Below are positions 31,246 to 41,120 of a stretch of 50,630 nucleotides of DNA, in pieces. Source of the stretch: a virus; the IMG/VR virus record IMGVR_UViG_3300013119_000330, positions 1 to 50,630 of that record; one strand, given 5' to 3'. The position numbers were made by a program, and so were the translations under genes. Numbering within the stretch: the first letter of the stretch is position 1; each line of letters begins with the position of its first letter. The notes beneath the pieces were generated by a model. The model ran no database searches, had not been told where the DNA came from, and worked only from the letters and a program-made list of their open reading frames with translations.

Positions 31246-31385
31246 TCGAAATACCTCTCCCTAATGTATCGAATAAAGTCTTGCAAACAAAAGAGCGTAG
31301 CAACTATTGCCGCGAAGATCAGCGAAGTACCTATTGCGGTAGCTACCAGATCCCAATTATGTTCGATCGTACAAACTTCGTCCAC
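31242..31385 (-). CDS. Small membrane protein, GTG start
   Basis: 47 residues from a GTG that follows the IMPDH stop by one base, with AGGAGG 8 bases upstream (inside the IMPDH end). One membrane helix (A-I-G-T-S-L-I-F-A-A-I-V-A-T-L-F) and a charged tail. Stop overlaps the next start as TTGA. Confidence 0.6.
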   Translation of the reverse strand: MDEVCTIEHNWDLVATAIGTSLIFAAIVATLFCLQDFIRYIRERYFD

Positions 31386-31386
31386 A

Positions 31387-32382
31387 CTAGTTCCTCCTAA
31401 GTATATGTGTACTGCTCTCTATCTGAGAAGCATTCGACTGAATAATAAACTCTGCCTTGGCCTGAAGTTGGGTTATGTTCCTTGCTCCAGAGTACGAAAG
31501 ACCTGATCTTACATTCTGCGTTAAACTTTCAACTATCCCCACAACCGACCCCTTATATGGAATCGTAGTGGAAATACCCTCAAGAGACCTGGCAGATCCG
31601 CGCCAATCCTGCTGTGCTTCCACTGATGCCATTCCCCTATAGACCTTATATTTACTACCATCAGTACTCTGAAAGGTCTCTCCAGGACTTTCGTCTGTGC
31701 CAGCTAACATTGACCCCAGCATCACAAAGTCTGCTCCTGCAGCAAGAGCCTTGACTATATCGCCTGCAGTCTTTATGCCGCCGTCAGCAATAATCACTGC
31801 GCCGTCCTCATAACTACAAGTCAACACCGATTCAAAAGTTGGGACACCATGACCAGTCTGGACCCTGGTTGAGCAGATTGATCCACCACCAATTCCAATC
31901 CTTACTGCATCTGCGCCCCACTCCGAGAGGGCAACGTATGCCTTCGGTGTGGCGACGTTACCAGCGATGACATTAACTTCCTCACCATACTTATCTTTAA
32001 TTGTTTTCAGGGCCCTCTCAACCAAAACGTGATGTCCGTGGGCGACGTCTAAACAGAAAGTCGAAACACCCACATCATTAAGAGACTTGACCCTATCCAT
32101 GAAATCACCAGAAACACCAATGGCGGCGGCCGCGTTAGAAGGGGTCATCTGAATTTGCTCTTCTTTAGTGCAATATCTGTGTGTTATTGCAAGGGCGCCC
32201 AACTCTCCAAAGGTGCTTGCCATTCGCAACCCAGTTACCGTATCCATCGGACTTGATATGATTGGCAAGTAATACGTCCTATTCCCCAGCTGGCGGGTGA
32301 GGTCAATTTCCGATCTCGACTCCACGTCGCTAAATTGAGGCACTAATAAAACGTCATCAAAACTATGTGTTTGTCTTTTCAT
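31387..32382 (-). CDS. IMP dehydrogenase / GMP reductase family enzyme
   Basis: 331 residues. [16 protein letters not shown], the phosphate and active-site loop G-G-G-S-I-C-S-T-R with catalytic Cys, I-A-D-G-G-I, Y-R-G-M-A-S, and P-Y-K-G-S-V are all present. CBS domains are absent, as in GMP reductase and minimal IMPDHs. It converts IMP to XMP or GMP to IMP; sequence by eye does not settle which. Purine balancing fits the neighbouring dUTPase and the RNR/ThyX genes. Confidence 0.92.
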   Translation of the reverse strand: MKRQTHSFDDVLLVPQFSDVESRSEIDLTRQLGNRTYYLPIISSPMDTVTGLRMASTFGELGALAITHRYCTKEEQIQMTPSNAAAAIGVSGDFMDRVKSLNDVGVSTFCLDVAHGHHVLVERALKTIKDKYGEEVNVIAGNVATPKAYVALSEWGADAVRIGIGGGSICSTRVQTGHGVPTFESVLTCSYEDGAVIIADGGIKTAGDIVKALAAGADFVMLGSMLAGTDESPGETFQSTDGSKYKVYRGMASVEAQQDWRGSARSLEGISTTIPYKGSVVGIVESLTQNVRSGLSYSGARNITQLQAKAEFIIQSNASQIESSTHILRRN

Positions 32383-32635
32383 TTAATTCTTTTCCTATCT
32401 CATCAAGGAGATTCGTTGCCTTGGACCAGCAATCTGGACAATAAAGGTTTACTCGACCCTCTTTCTCCCTGACCACAACATTCCACGTTCTTACTTGTTC
32501 TTTATTCATCCTATCATAGGGAGCGAGACAAGTCAAGCAATGATCTGGTAATTTGTCAAATAATCCAACTTTCACTTGCATATCTTTTTCTGCTTGCTTC
32601 TTTCTCGCTCTCTTTAGTTTTCTTGTAGCACTCAT
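32363..32635 (-). CDS. Zinc-ribbon-like small protein
   Basis: 90 residues. C-L-T-C and C-P-D-C pairs spaced about 30 residues apart look like a zinc ribbon; the N-terminus is Lys/Arg-rich. Lies between dUTPase and IMPDH with short overlaps. Unknown role, possibly RNA or DNA binding. Confidence 0.7.
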   Translation of the reverse strand: MSATRKLKRARKKQAEKDMQVKVGLFDKLPDHCLTCLAPYDRMNKEQVRTWNVVVREKEGRVNLYCPDCWSKATNLLDEIGKELNEKTNT

Positions 32636-33084
32636 ACGCCCGTAGACCCGAAACCGCCACCACCTCTTGATGTCTTACTTCCATAGACACTATCCTCCTC
32701 GATCTCCCATAGTTCTGGTTTTTCAATTCTCACAAAAACTCCCTGGGCGATTTTTTGACCAGGTTCGATATATTGAATGTCCTTACCTATGTTCTGGAGG
32801 TTTACGAAGATCTCTCCATCATACCCTTCGTCCACGACGCAAGCACCCGTGATCAACTGTGTCTTTGTAGCGATGCCCGACTTGTTCATGATCTGAAGCA
32901 TACACCCTGGTGGTACCTCCACCTTCACGCCAGTCTCCAACAGACAACTCTTACCTGGTTTCAATCGTTGTATTGCATTGTCCATTGGACAGAAGAAGAA
33001 GTCCATTCCTGCGTCAGTCTTGTGTGCGCGCACTGGAACCTGTGCCGTTGGTCTTGTCTTGTAAACTCTAACAAATTCTTTCAT
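32632..33084 (-). CDS. dut: dUTPase
   Basis: 150 residues with the five trimeric-dUTPase motifs recognisable: D-A-G-M-D-F (1), N-K-S-G-I-A (2), V-V-D-E-G-Y-D-G-E-I (3), G-Q-K-I-A-Q (4) and the flexible R-G-G-G-G-F-G-S-T-G (5). Hydrolyses dUTP to dUMP and pyrophosphate, which feeds ThyX (41887-42594). Overlaps its neighbours by 4 bases. Confidence 0.96.
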   Translation of the reverse strand: MKEFVRVYKTRPTAQVPVRAHKTDAGMDFFFCPMDNAIQRLKPGKSCLLETGVKVEVPPGCMLQIMNKSGIATKTQLITGACVVDEGYDGEIFVNLQNIGKDIQYIEPGQKIAQGVFVRIEKPELWEIEEDSVYGSKTSRGGGGFGSTGV

Positions 33085-33464
33085 CTCAAAATCTCCTCAG
33101 ATGGTCCTACCACCACTCTCTTCAACCCCTCATCCCTTCTGATGCTGAACGCTATGGATCTAGCATAACGAGGTTTACTGGGGTCCATATCATTTATCAA
33201 ATATCTTGCGCCGCGTTCAATGCCCATGATCAACTTATCCCACGGGACATCATTCAACAACAACTCCTTTACTGTATGGTTTCTGTATTCTTCAGGTCTT
33301 GCAGTAGTGAAGATAATCATGCACCCTTCCCTCTTCCAAGTCTTTAATTTTTCCAACGCGCCAGGTGTAAGTTCTGGTTTTGTCGTCTTCAGTTCTTCAA
33401 ACTTACGATATTTAAAGATGGTGCCATCAATATCACAAAATATAGTTCTCTTCTTTTCTGTCAT
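33081..33464 (-). CDS. HAD-superfamily phosphatase
   Basis: 127 residues. HAD motif I F-C-D-I-D-G-T at 9-15 with both aspartates, motif II T-T-A-R, and motif III/IV around I-N-D-M-D-P. A small capless HAD of the type found in phages as nucleotide or polynucleotide 3' phosphatases. Substrate unknown. Confidence 0.85.
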   Translation of the reverse strand: MTEKKRTIFCDIDGTIFKYRKFEELKTTKPELTPGALEKLKTWKREGCMIIFTTARPEEYRNHTVKELLLNDVPWDKLIMGIERGARYLINDMDPSKPRYARSIAFSIRRDEGLKRVVVGPSEEILR

Positions 33465-34111
33465 GCTTCGCAGGTGCCTCCACTCAAGTCCCTCTCCTCT
33501 AAGAGTGTATAAGTAAATTTGTTTCCATACTTATCAGATGCGTCCTCGCATGTCTCCATAAACTCTGCAAAGTCCACACTACTTTGGAACACTTGACAAC
33601 CTGCTGATACACCGCCAGTGTTAACTCGTGCATCCGAACCACGGTGCTTATGAATGTTAATACCGTACCAACCCTCGTCTTCTGGTCCGTGATAGTCTGG
33701 AGTTGTATCTCTGTTGTTGTCTCTCCATACGCTCACCTTACCGCCTCTTTGACATAGTGCGGTATGCCCCTTTTGACTATTACCATGCCAGTCGATCTTG
33801 TAAGTGCTCCTGTATTGCCCAGGAACCAAAATTGCAGTACCCTTGTGCGCTACTGCCTTTAATGGCCATCTCAAAATAGAAGTACCTGGTTCGGTAGTTA
33901 CTGGGTATACATCCGCCACCCACTCTCCGTCCACTTTATAGATAACGTTAATTGAGTCATCAAACTTTGATGCGTCACCAGAGTCGTTACGAACTCCAAT
34001 GATGTTCAAGTTGAGGTCTCCGTTCTCAAAAAATGCATAACCTTTACTGGTTAATGCCTGTTTGTATTGGTCTGCCATCATCTTGGCAGCGAATCCTGTT
34101 AATTTAGCCAT
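33461..34111 (-). CDS. L,D-transpeptidase (YkuD)-like protein, candidate peptidoglycan enzyme
   Basis: 216 residues. The C-terminal half has G-I-N-I-H-K-H and, about 20 residues on, V-S-A-G-C-Q-V-F. This H ... S-x-G-C pattern is the catalytic signature of YkuD domains, with Cys near 170. No signal peptide. In phages such a domain would act on peptidoglycan as endolysin or wall remodeller after holin release. Overlaps HAD gene by 4 bases. Confidence 0.7.
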   Translation of the reverse strand: MAKLTGFAAKMMADQYKQALTSKGYAFFENGDLNLNIIGVRNDSGDASKFDDSINVIYKVDGEWVADVYPVTTEPGTSILRWPLKAVAHKGTAILVPGQYRSTYKIDWHGNSQKGHTALCQRGGKVSVWRDNNRDTTPDYHGPEDEGWYGINIHKHRGSDARVNTGGVSAGCQVFQSSVDFAEFMETCEDASDKYGNKFTYTLLEERDLSGGTCEA

Positions 34112-34122
34112 TGTGTTTCCTC

Positions 34123-37100
34123 CTATGCTAACATTCTAAAAGTTTTTCTAACTGATCTAGTGCTGAAACCCCACTGTGCATCCCAGTGAAGGCGTGCCAT
34201 GTAGGGTCTGTTCACATAAACCTTATCCTTGTTTGGGTCGACACCCCAACACTTGATTGTATTCTCCTCAGAGTTGGAATCGATCACCTTAACTACATAA
34301 AACAATTTACCATTTTTTGTTTTCTTTTGCAAGACTTCTCTTGGAATAAACCAACAAACCTGGAGTTCCGCATCGAACTCTGAAATGGGTGGTATCATCA
34401 ACTCGTCTATCTTGCTCTGCAGCTGCTCATTCATGACCGTGCTCATGGGAAAGATCCCAACTAGATCCACTAGATACTGTAACTTCTCCTCATCTGTGAA
34501 GTCCCCCTCTGGTTCAAACTTCTCAATGTTGTCTTCTAGGTTTTTCTCTTTGCGTGGGCGCTCAACTGCAACTGCAGACCAGAAGTGTTTCATTCCCGAA
34601 AACCTCTCATCCATCAAACAGTTCAGTGCCTGACTCAAACAGAGTGCAGAGACCGCCTTCTTGTTTAATTTTGAATAGATAATATTATCATTGAACAGGA
34701 ACTCCTCAATCTTATTGAAGGGTCTGTTGTCTATTATCTGCTGAATAGCGGTCATACCCAATCCCTTTATGGAAGAGAGTGGTTGAATCAATGTCTTGCC
34801 ATCTTCACTGATCTCCCACCTGACACCAGAAGTATTCACATTAAGTGGTTCAATCTTATACCCATAAGATTTTGCAACGTTGATTGCGCGCTCCTTGCGC
34901 TTATCAGGTTCCTTGTCCAAGAAGGCAGCTAACCAGCACTCTGGATAATAATTAAGAAGATAAGCACATTGAAAAGAAAGCACGCAATAGGAGACAGCAT
35001 GAGATTTATTAAAACCGTAACCAGAAAAATACTTGAACTTGTCCCACAACTCCTTCGCTTCATGTTGTTTCATTCCTTTCTCTAGGCAACCTCGCCTAAA
35101 CTTATCGTAGATCTTATCCATCTCTACCTGTGGGGCGCCTGTACCTTTCTTTGTGAGCAACTTGCGCAACTTATTACCCTCATCGAGTGACAAGTTCTTG
35201 CCCAATTTGTGAGCAAGCATAGCAATCTGCTCCTGAAAAATCAGGAACCCATAGGTCTCTTCGGTGACATCTCTTACATATTGATTGAGATACTCTACCT
35301 CTTCAGGATTTTCTTTAGCGCCGATGTACATCTTATCCACACCCGCAGACAGCGGTCCAGGGCGATAAATAGAAGTAATGGCGGCAAGGTCCGTAATATT
35401 ATTCGGGCGACCATTCTTGCAGAAGTCCTGTGCCCCATTCTCTGTAAATTGGAATATTCCTGCCCATTTTCCCTCATGAAAGACATTCTTCCAAACCTCC
35501 TCGTCATCCAAATTAATCTTCTCTGGATGTAACTTAGTTTCATAGAAAGTCTTAATGTCCTCAAACGTAGGATCACTAACACCCTCATACCTAACTAGTA
35601 TATGCCTGATTGCATCTTCAATCATACGCAACGAGGCGAGACCCAAGATATCAAACTTGATAAACCCCATCGTCTCTAGGTGTCGAACGTTTTGACCTTC
35701 TGACCATGGTGTTTGTCGAACACCTCCAGAGTTAATGAGTGGCATCCATTCATTTAAATTCTCTCCAATCACCACACCTCCAGCATGACGAGATGCTGAT
35801 CGAGTCTGACCATACAATGCATTAACATGTGTCTCAACTTCTGGATATTTATTTAAAAACTTTTGTAGCGACTCTGAGTATTGCATAAGTTCTTCAAAGG
35901 TTGGACTGTAAACACCCGCAGTGATACCATGTGCCTTCTTCGCAAGAGGAGTTGCCTCGTAAACCATCTTGTTGGTTACCGCATTCACTTCAGCAAATGG
36001 AATCTTATAAAACTTCGAGATATCTTTTACAAGTGATCGCAGCTGCAATGTGTTCCAGTTTGTGATAGGAACAACAACATCGTCACCCCATTCATCAATT
36101 AGGTGTTCTTTGAGTACCATAGGGTCAGAAACATCATAGTCGATATCAGGATATCCAGACCCACCTTTTGTTAAAAAACGCTCGAATTGTAGTCCGTAAC
36201 GGATCGGATCTATCTGTGTGATACCCAAGGCATAAGCGACCAGAGAACCCGCAGCAGAACCTCTTCCTGCGCCTGTAAGTTGCATCCTCGTCGCTTCTTC
36301 TGCTATCTTCTTCATCGTCAAGAAGTATTTGCTAAAACCCCTGTCTTCAATTACGTTGACCTCATACTTGAGGCGTTCAATATACTCTGTCTTGTCAGCA
36401 AATCCCTTCTCCTTTGCTCCTGCGATACACAGTACTGCGAGCGCCTGGCCAGCTGACTTTCCATCGGGAACAACAAAGTCTGGGAGTCTTACTGTGTTAT
36501 CTGGTAAGAAGGATTCAATCATGTTGTAAGCAATATCGTGTGTCTTGGTGATGGAGTTCAGAACCAAGTTGTCGTTATACTCCACCCCACACTCTTCGGA
36601 ATACTTCTTATAACTCTCCCACATTTGGTCGCCATTCTTAGGATACAACTCGTACCCTATCTCCTCAACATCGATTGGTAATTCTTCACTCAACCACTCT
36701 ACCTTACGACCTAGAAATCCCAACCTCTTATATAACTCTCTGTCTTTCCACGCTTCTGGGGAATAGTAATGAGAGTCTGCTGTGGAGATCAGATCAATGC
36801 CAAACTCATAATGCATCTGGATGATGAATTGATTTAACTTATGTTGTTCTGGGATATTATTCCACTGCAATTCTCCATACCACCTGTCACCAAAGATAGA
36901 CTGCATCTTTTGCGTTGTCTTGCGCATAGCATCCAGTACTGCGTCTTCCCCCTCATCTCTGTTTTGCCAGAAGTCCCCAGCATAAATCCCACCAAGACAG
37001 GCAGATGCTGCAATGACACCCTCGCTATGCTTCTTTAGCATGGCATAGTCAATTCTAGGAAATCGATAAAAATAATCCCCCGAATAAGATTTGGAAATCA

Positions 37101-37545
37101 TCTTATAAATATTCTGAAGTCCTGTCTGATTTTGTGCCAACAAGATCATATGACTCCTCCTATTAAGGATGGACTTCATCTTCTTCTTGGATGCTTCATT
37201 CTCGACAGTGGCGCCTGACTGCGTGGACTCAAGAGACTTTTTATTCTTTGCCTCTTGTCTTGCTTTTTCGTAATCCTCTTTCCAATTTGCAACACTTGGC
37301 ACGAAATATGCTTCACAACCGAATATTGGTTTGAACTCCTTTCCTTCGGACATCATCTTCTTCGCGTGAATGACCTGGTAAGCAAGACCGTTTGCATTAC
37401 CGTGATCCGTAAGAGCAAGGGCATCCATGCCGTTATCGTAGGCATAATCCATGTGCTGCTGGGGGTATCCGAGTGCGTCGAATATTGACCCAGCTACTGA
37501 GTGGGCATGTAGTCCCACAAATGGTATCTCTGGTTGCTTTCTCAT
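34123..37545 (-). CDS. dnaE: DNA polymerase III alpha subunit (DnaE type)
   Basis: 1140 residues, full-length family C polymerase. PHP domain at the N-terminus (L-H-A-H-S-V, T-D-H-G-N). Palm motif G-R-G-S-A-A-G-S (about 424-431), catalytic acids in P-D-I-D-Y-D (about 460-465) and in K-F-D-I-L-G-L (about 627), then the finger and helix-hairpin-helix parts. It replaces the family B polymerase expected beside a T4-like replisome. The ATG overlaps the stop of 37542-38357; a likely promoter is at 37693-37720. Confidence 0.96.
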   Translation of the reverse strand: MRKQPEIPFVGLHAHSVAGSIFDALGYPQQHMDYAYDNGMDALALTDHGNANGLAYQVIHAKKMMSEGKEFKPIFGCEAYFVPSVANWKEDYEKARQEAKNKKSLESTQSGATVENEASKKKMKSILNRRSHMILLAQNQTGLQNIYKMISKSYSGDYFYRFPRIDYAMLKKHSEGVIAASACLGGIYAGDFWQNRDEGEDAVLDAMRKTTQKMQSIFGDRWYGELQWNNIPEQHKLNQFIIQMHYEFGIDLISTADSHYYSPEAWKDRELYKRLGFLGRKVEWLSEELPIDVEEIGYELYPKNGDQMWESYKKYSEECGVEYNDNLVLNSITKTHDIAYNMIESFLPDNTVRLPDFVVPDGKSAGQALAVLCIAGAKEKGFADKTEYIERLKYEVNVIEDRGFSKYFLTMKKIAEEATRMQLTGAGRGSAAGSLVAYALGITQIDPIRYGLQFERFLTKGGSGYPDIDYDVSDPMVLKEHLIDEWGDDVVVPITNWNTLQLRSLVKDISKFYKIPFAEVNAVTNKMVYEATPLAKKAHGITAGVYSPTFEELMQYSESLQKFLNKYPEVETHVNALYGQTRSASRHAGGVVIGENLNEWMPLINSGGVRQTPWSEGQNVRHLETMGFIKFDILGLASLRMIEDAIRHILVRYEGVSDPTFEDIKTFYETKLHPEKINLDDEEVWKNVFHEGKWAGIFQFTENGAQDFCKNGRPNNITDLAAITSIYRPGPLSAGVDKMYIGAKENPEEVEYLNQYVRDVTEETYGFLIFQEQIAMLAHKLGKNLSLDEGNKLRKLLTKKGTGAPQVEMDKIYDKFRRGCLEKGMKQHEAKELWDKFKYFSGYGFNKSHAVSYCVLSFQCAYLLNYYPECWLAAFLDKEPDKRKERAINVAKSYGYKIEPLNVNTSGVRWEISEDGKTLIQPLSSIKGLGMTAIQQIIDNRPFNKIEEFLFNDNIIYSKLNKKAVSALCLSQALNCLMDERFSGMKHFWSAVAVERPRKEKNLEDNIEKFEPEGDFTDEEKLQYLVDLVGIFPMSTVMNEQLQSKIDELMIPPISEFDAELQVCWFIPREVLQKKTKNGKLFYVVKVIDSNSEENTIKCWGVDPNKDKVYVNRPYMARLHWDAQWGFSTRSVRKTFRMLA

Positions 37546-38357
37546 CTGTTTCCTTTCATTTTAATTGCCGCGCTGAAACAGTATCTCCAATCTGTTCCAA
37601 TTTTGAGGGGATCTCTCATCATATCCTGATATCCCTCCCACGACGAAATATCTTTATATGTATCTAGTTCAATTGAGCAACTGTTGTCACTCATTATATC
37701 ATCACCAAAAACTAAGTCAAGTGTATAATCACTTTTTACATCGATTCTTTTAAATAAGTAAGAGCAGTGCTTAAATTGTCTTACACTAAAACTAAACCCC
37801 ATATGATGTCCAGTTAAGGCGCTTTCCCCATTGTGTGTATAAAAGAAAGATTCATTTTGCTTGATCAACCCCCTAGCCTCTATGTTCCTTGGGTCATACA
37901 CTCCGTAGGGCATGGACACGTAGTATCTATATGGCACTATCCATTTAGATATCTTGTCACTGATCGTGAAACTTGCATTAACACCTTCCATAACTGAAAC
38001 ACCAATCCCATCTTTGTTCATGTTCTTGTATGATATCGGTACATAAAATATTGGTACCGATGTCCTGTTCTCCTGGGGGAAGTTAGCAAACTTTGCTCTC
38101 TCATGTTGAGCAAGATTGAGAACAAAATCCCCGCAAACACTTTTAAGGAGTGGTGCAATAGACTCATCACAAACTACCCATATGGTCTTGCACCCAACAT
38201 ACGAACACTCTACAATACTTCTCTGTATAGCATAAAAGTTATTTGCAATCGGCAACATGCCTGGGTGGAGTACTAAATCTATATCAGAATCAACCTTCGA
38301 TACTGGAATGATGCCTGCTATATGCTTCGATAATGTTGCTTCGTTTCTTTCTGTCAT
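37542..38357 (-). CDS. Hypothetical protein, possibly GT-A nucleotidyltransferase-like
   Basis: 271 residues. The N-terminal pattern I-I-P-V-S-K-V-D-S-D-I-D-L-V-L-H-P ... C-K-T-I-W-V-V-C-D resembles sugar-nucleotidyltransferase Rossmann-like starts, but the classic G-G-x-G-x-R loop is not seen. Starts 68 bases inside the previous gene, so a later start is possible. Confidence 0.55.
   Translation of the reverse strand: MTERNEATLSKHIAGIIPVSKVDSDIDLVLHPGMLPIANNFYAIQRSIVECSYVGCKTIWVVCDESIAPLLKSVCGDFVLNLAQHERAKFANFPQENRTSVPIFYVPISYKNMNKDGIGVSVMEGVNASFTISDKISKWIVPYRYYVSMPYGVYDPRNIEARGLIKQNESFFYTHNGESALTGHHMGFSFSVRQFKHCSYLFKRIDVKSDYTLDLVFGDDIMSDNSCSIELDTYKDISSWEGYQDMMRDPLKIGTDWRYCFSAAIKMKGNR
37693..37720 (-). 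promoter_or_regulatory. Likely sigma-70 promoter for dnaE
   Basis: Minus strand: TTGACT (37720-37715), 16 bp, TATAAT (37698-37693), within the end of 37542-38357, about 150 bases before the polymerase ATG. Confidence 0.55.
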
Positions 38358-39063
38358 AAAACTTTATCTTCTTGGTACTCTTATACACTGTCTCCTCCAT
38401 TGAGACAACCATTCTTTCCATTACTTCCAATTTGGGCTTCCTTCTTACTGTGCCACCCTTGTGGATTAAAGGTCTGTGTACTCCTCCCTGTTCCATTAAC
38501 AACTTCTGAGTAATGAACCTAACCATTGTATCAGAATAATCAAAGTCTGTCAACTGTTCTTTCGTTAAGAAAGATACAGAGAAAATCTCTTTCTTTCCCG
38601 TGGACTCGATCCTCGAAATAAAACTGCCATTTGGAAAAACGGGAACTAAATTAGATGCATCACAAAATTTCAACCTCATAAAATCGATAATTTTATAAGA
38701 ATCTCGACCCTCTGTTGCCAATACTTCCAGATCTACTTTGATTGCACTGTCTGGAAAGATGTGACACTTTTGAAACTGAATGTCAGTTCCTCTAATTTTA
38801 AGTATGTTTTCCTCTATTCTCACATATTCCAAATCAAATGGATTAACAATCAATCCCTTCATCCCACACAAGAATTTAAGCATAGACCATGCCTCTGAAT
38901 GTCTTGTAGTGGTCAGCTGCCCCACCTTTATCTGTTTGGCAAATTTGAGATCGACGGTGGGTAGTTGATGTCGGGGCAGGATTATCGGCACCTCTTCAGT
39001 ATAAGACTTCATGAGAGCGCAGACATCCTGTCCGACTATAACCTCATCGAGTATCAATAGCAC
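38290..39063 (-). CDS. Hypothetical protein
   Basis: 257 residues from a GTG overlapping the stop of the MopE-VWA gene. N-terminus L-L-I-L-D-E-V-I-V-G, mixed alpha/beta, basic C-terminal 50 residues. Overlaps the next gene by 68 bases. Not recognised. Confidence 0.6.
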   Translation of the reverse strand: MLLILDEVIVGQDVCALMKSYTEEVPIILPRHQLPTVDLKFAKQIKVGQLTTTRHSEAWSMLKFLCGMKGLIVNPFDLEYVRIEENILKIRGTDIQFQKCHIFPDSAIKVDLEVLATEGRDSYKIIDFMRLKFCDASNLVPVFPNGSFISRIESTGKKEIFSVSFLTKEQLTDFDYSDTMVRFITQKLLMEQGGVHRPLIHKGGTVRRKPKLEVMERMVVSMEETVYKSTKKIKFYDRKKRSNIIEAYSRHHSSIEG

Positions 39064-41120
39064 ATACCCATGGCAAAATCATACCTGGAACCATATGATT
39101 CATCTATTACAATCCCAGAGACGTTCATGAACCCTGAAGGTGTTACATACGTTGCCTCCTGCTCAGATGATCCCAAACAAATGTCATCCAAGATAGACAT
39201 TAAGTCATCATACATTTGCTGTTGGTTGCGAGATAGTTCAAAAATAGTTCCATTGCCACTTGTCACATAGTCGTTCCAAACACGAGAGCGCCTTTCTGCG
39301 AAAGCATAAAACTTTAAGTTCGGAGTAGATTCAAGTGCTTCCAAGACTTGAGTTGCAGTGACAGTTGGAACCAAGTAGGACTGTGCATATTCATCACTAA
39401 ATAAGACAATAATCCTATCTGCGTTTGGTCTCCAGTTCACCTTGAAGAATTTTAATTCTGGGATTGAACCCATTCTATTGGCCCAAGTTGCTTGAGCAAA
39501 GTTATAGTTAACATTGCCAGAGATGTTTTGCAGAGCGAGTAAAATGGCATCCTTAAATTGCTCGTTGCCTGTCGAGTTGTCGAACTGCCCTACATTGGAA
39601 AATGCTGTTAGGAACTGATCGAACTCAGTGATATTCGACTCCATAATAAGCATCTCTTGCGTGCCAGTAGGAGTAGGGGCTCCTTTAGGTCCAACGATTA
39701 GTCCCCACTTCAATTTATCCTCTGCTGCAAAATTCTGAGCAAATCTATTCATTGCCATCCTCACTGCATTGATATAGTTCTCCATGGAACCAGACCAGTC
39801 TACTAAAAATAAAATATCTGTCTCTGGAATTTCCTCTCCGTAGTCTACGATACCGTCACAGTCATCGTCAGCACCATTGCAGATTTCCTCCTGTGGTAAA
39901 GTTTCACCTCCACAAAAGTCAACGACTTGACCTTGTGTTGGGTGGTCTCCATACCACTGCCCTCTGTTACAAGACTGCTCTCCCATTTCGCAGATTCCCA
40001 CATTCAAGGTACCTTCAGGCCCAGTGTAGCAATCTCTAACAAGCTGTTCATCTATCAAACTATCACAGTCTTCATCGAAGTCGTTGCACATCTCAGGGTT
40101 TATGGCAACTCCTGCAAACTGATCGCACTCCTCACCAGGTTCTAACTCAGGAACCCAATGGCAAAGAGCAAAGCACTCGGTCATCTGAGTGATTTGGCAC
40201 TCCTCATTAATACACTCGCAAGTCTTAAACCCCATACCACAAGTTAAGGGAGGTTCCATGCAGGGCACGAGCGCGCCCACTGACTCTGGTGGGCATTGGC
40301 AGTTCAAACCTTCGTCAACTAGATTATCACAGTCATTATCCTCGCCATCGCAGGCTTCAGGTGCAGGTCTTTGAGCAGTGCAACCTATCCAGTTGCCGTT
40401 TGCACATATCTCTAAACCTGAGTTACAAGTAGTTGAACACTCTCTAATAAGTTGTTCGTCAGCTGAACCGTCGCAATCATTATCAAGTCCGTCGCAAATG
40501 TCTTCTGGAACCTGTCCACAACCACCGCAGGCATTTAACTGGTTTTCATCAACATTGCCATCGCAGTCGTTATCCTGGTTGTCACAAACCTCTTCCTCTT
40601 CAAAACAAGTAATACACTCTCCGTAGTAAAGTCTGCCCTTGTCACATTTAACTTCCTGTCTACCTGTGGTGCCATCTATTTCACAATCATAATACATCGT
40701 GAAGTCTTCGTTTATCCCAGGAGGACAGTCGAATGCGTGTACACATTCAGATTCCTCTAAAATCTCTGCTGGTGGACAGTTTGGATCTCTGTTTCTATCA
40801 CAGGGAATCAAATCTTCTCCACAAATGTCTAGGATTGCATATTTTGCCCGAATCTCTGTTCCCGTAGGTGGACAGTACCAAGTTTGGCGTTGGCAACAAG
40901 TCGGATTGCAGGTGCAATATAAATCATCAGTGTTCGCAAGATTAGCACAGGGGTCCACCCAAGCATCTACAGTGATATCTGGGATTTCAACAATCTGAGT
41001 GTCAACAGAGGAATCAACAATCACCATTCTTTGTACATCTGGTGCTGGTGCAGTGCCGATGGGCGTCGAGTCTGTACAAGCAACAACAAATAGCATACAG
41101 AACAAAATTCTACTTTTCAT
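39054..41120 (-). CDS. Surface lipoprotein with MopE-type repeats and VWA domain
   Basis: 688 residues. Signal peptide with lipobox V-V-A-C at 12-15, a Cys-rich region (about 55-180), then five repeats of the form (E/D)-x-C-(D/N)-x-x-D-x-D-C-D-x-x-(V/I/A)-D between about 180 and 430, as in MopE and the putative metal-binding repeats common in myxobacteria-like bacteria. A VWA domain follows from about 434, with the MIDAS motif D-W-S-G-S-M. Expected outside the cell, with Ca2+ or Cu bound by the repeats. A 67-residue segment follows the VWA core. It sits beside the spanin-like and transglycosylase genes. A phage origin of such a protein is unusual; adhesin, exclusion or virion protein are possible. 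Confidence 0.85.
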   Translation of the reverse strand: MKSRILFCMLFVVACTDSTPIGTAPAPDVQRMVIVDSSVDTQIVEIPDITVDAWVDPCANLANTDDLYCTCNPTCCQRQTWYCPPTGTEIRAKYAILDICGEDLIPCDRNRDPNCPPAEILEESECVHAFDCPPGINEDFTMYYDCEIDGTTGRQEVKCDKGRLYYGECITCFEEEEVCDNQDNDCDGNVDENQLNACGGCGQVPEDICDGLDNDCDGSADEQLIRECSTTCNSGLEICANGNWIGCTAQRPAPEACDGEDNDCDNLVDEGLNCQCPPESVGALVPCMEPPLTCGMGFKTCECINEECQITQMTECFALCHWVPELEPGEECDQFAGVAINPEMCNDFDEDCDSLIDEQLVRDCYTGPEGTLNVGICEMGEQSCNRGQWYGDHPTQGQVVDFCGGETLPQEEICNGADDDCDGIVDYGEEIPETDILFLVDWSGSMENYINAVRMAMNRFAQNFAAEDKLKWGLIVGPKGAPTPTGTQEMLIMESNITEFDQFLTAFSNVGQFDNSTGNEQFKDAILLALQNISGNVNYNFAQATWANRMGSIPELKFFKVNWRPNADRIIVLFSDEYAQSYLVPTVTATQVLEALESTPNLKFYAFAERRSRVWNDYVTSGNGTIFELSRNQQQMYDDLMSILDDICLGSSEQEATYVTPSGFMNVSGIVIDESYGSRYDFAMGMCY

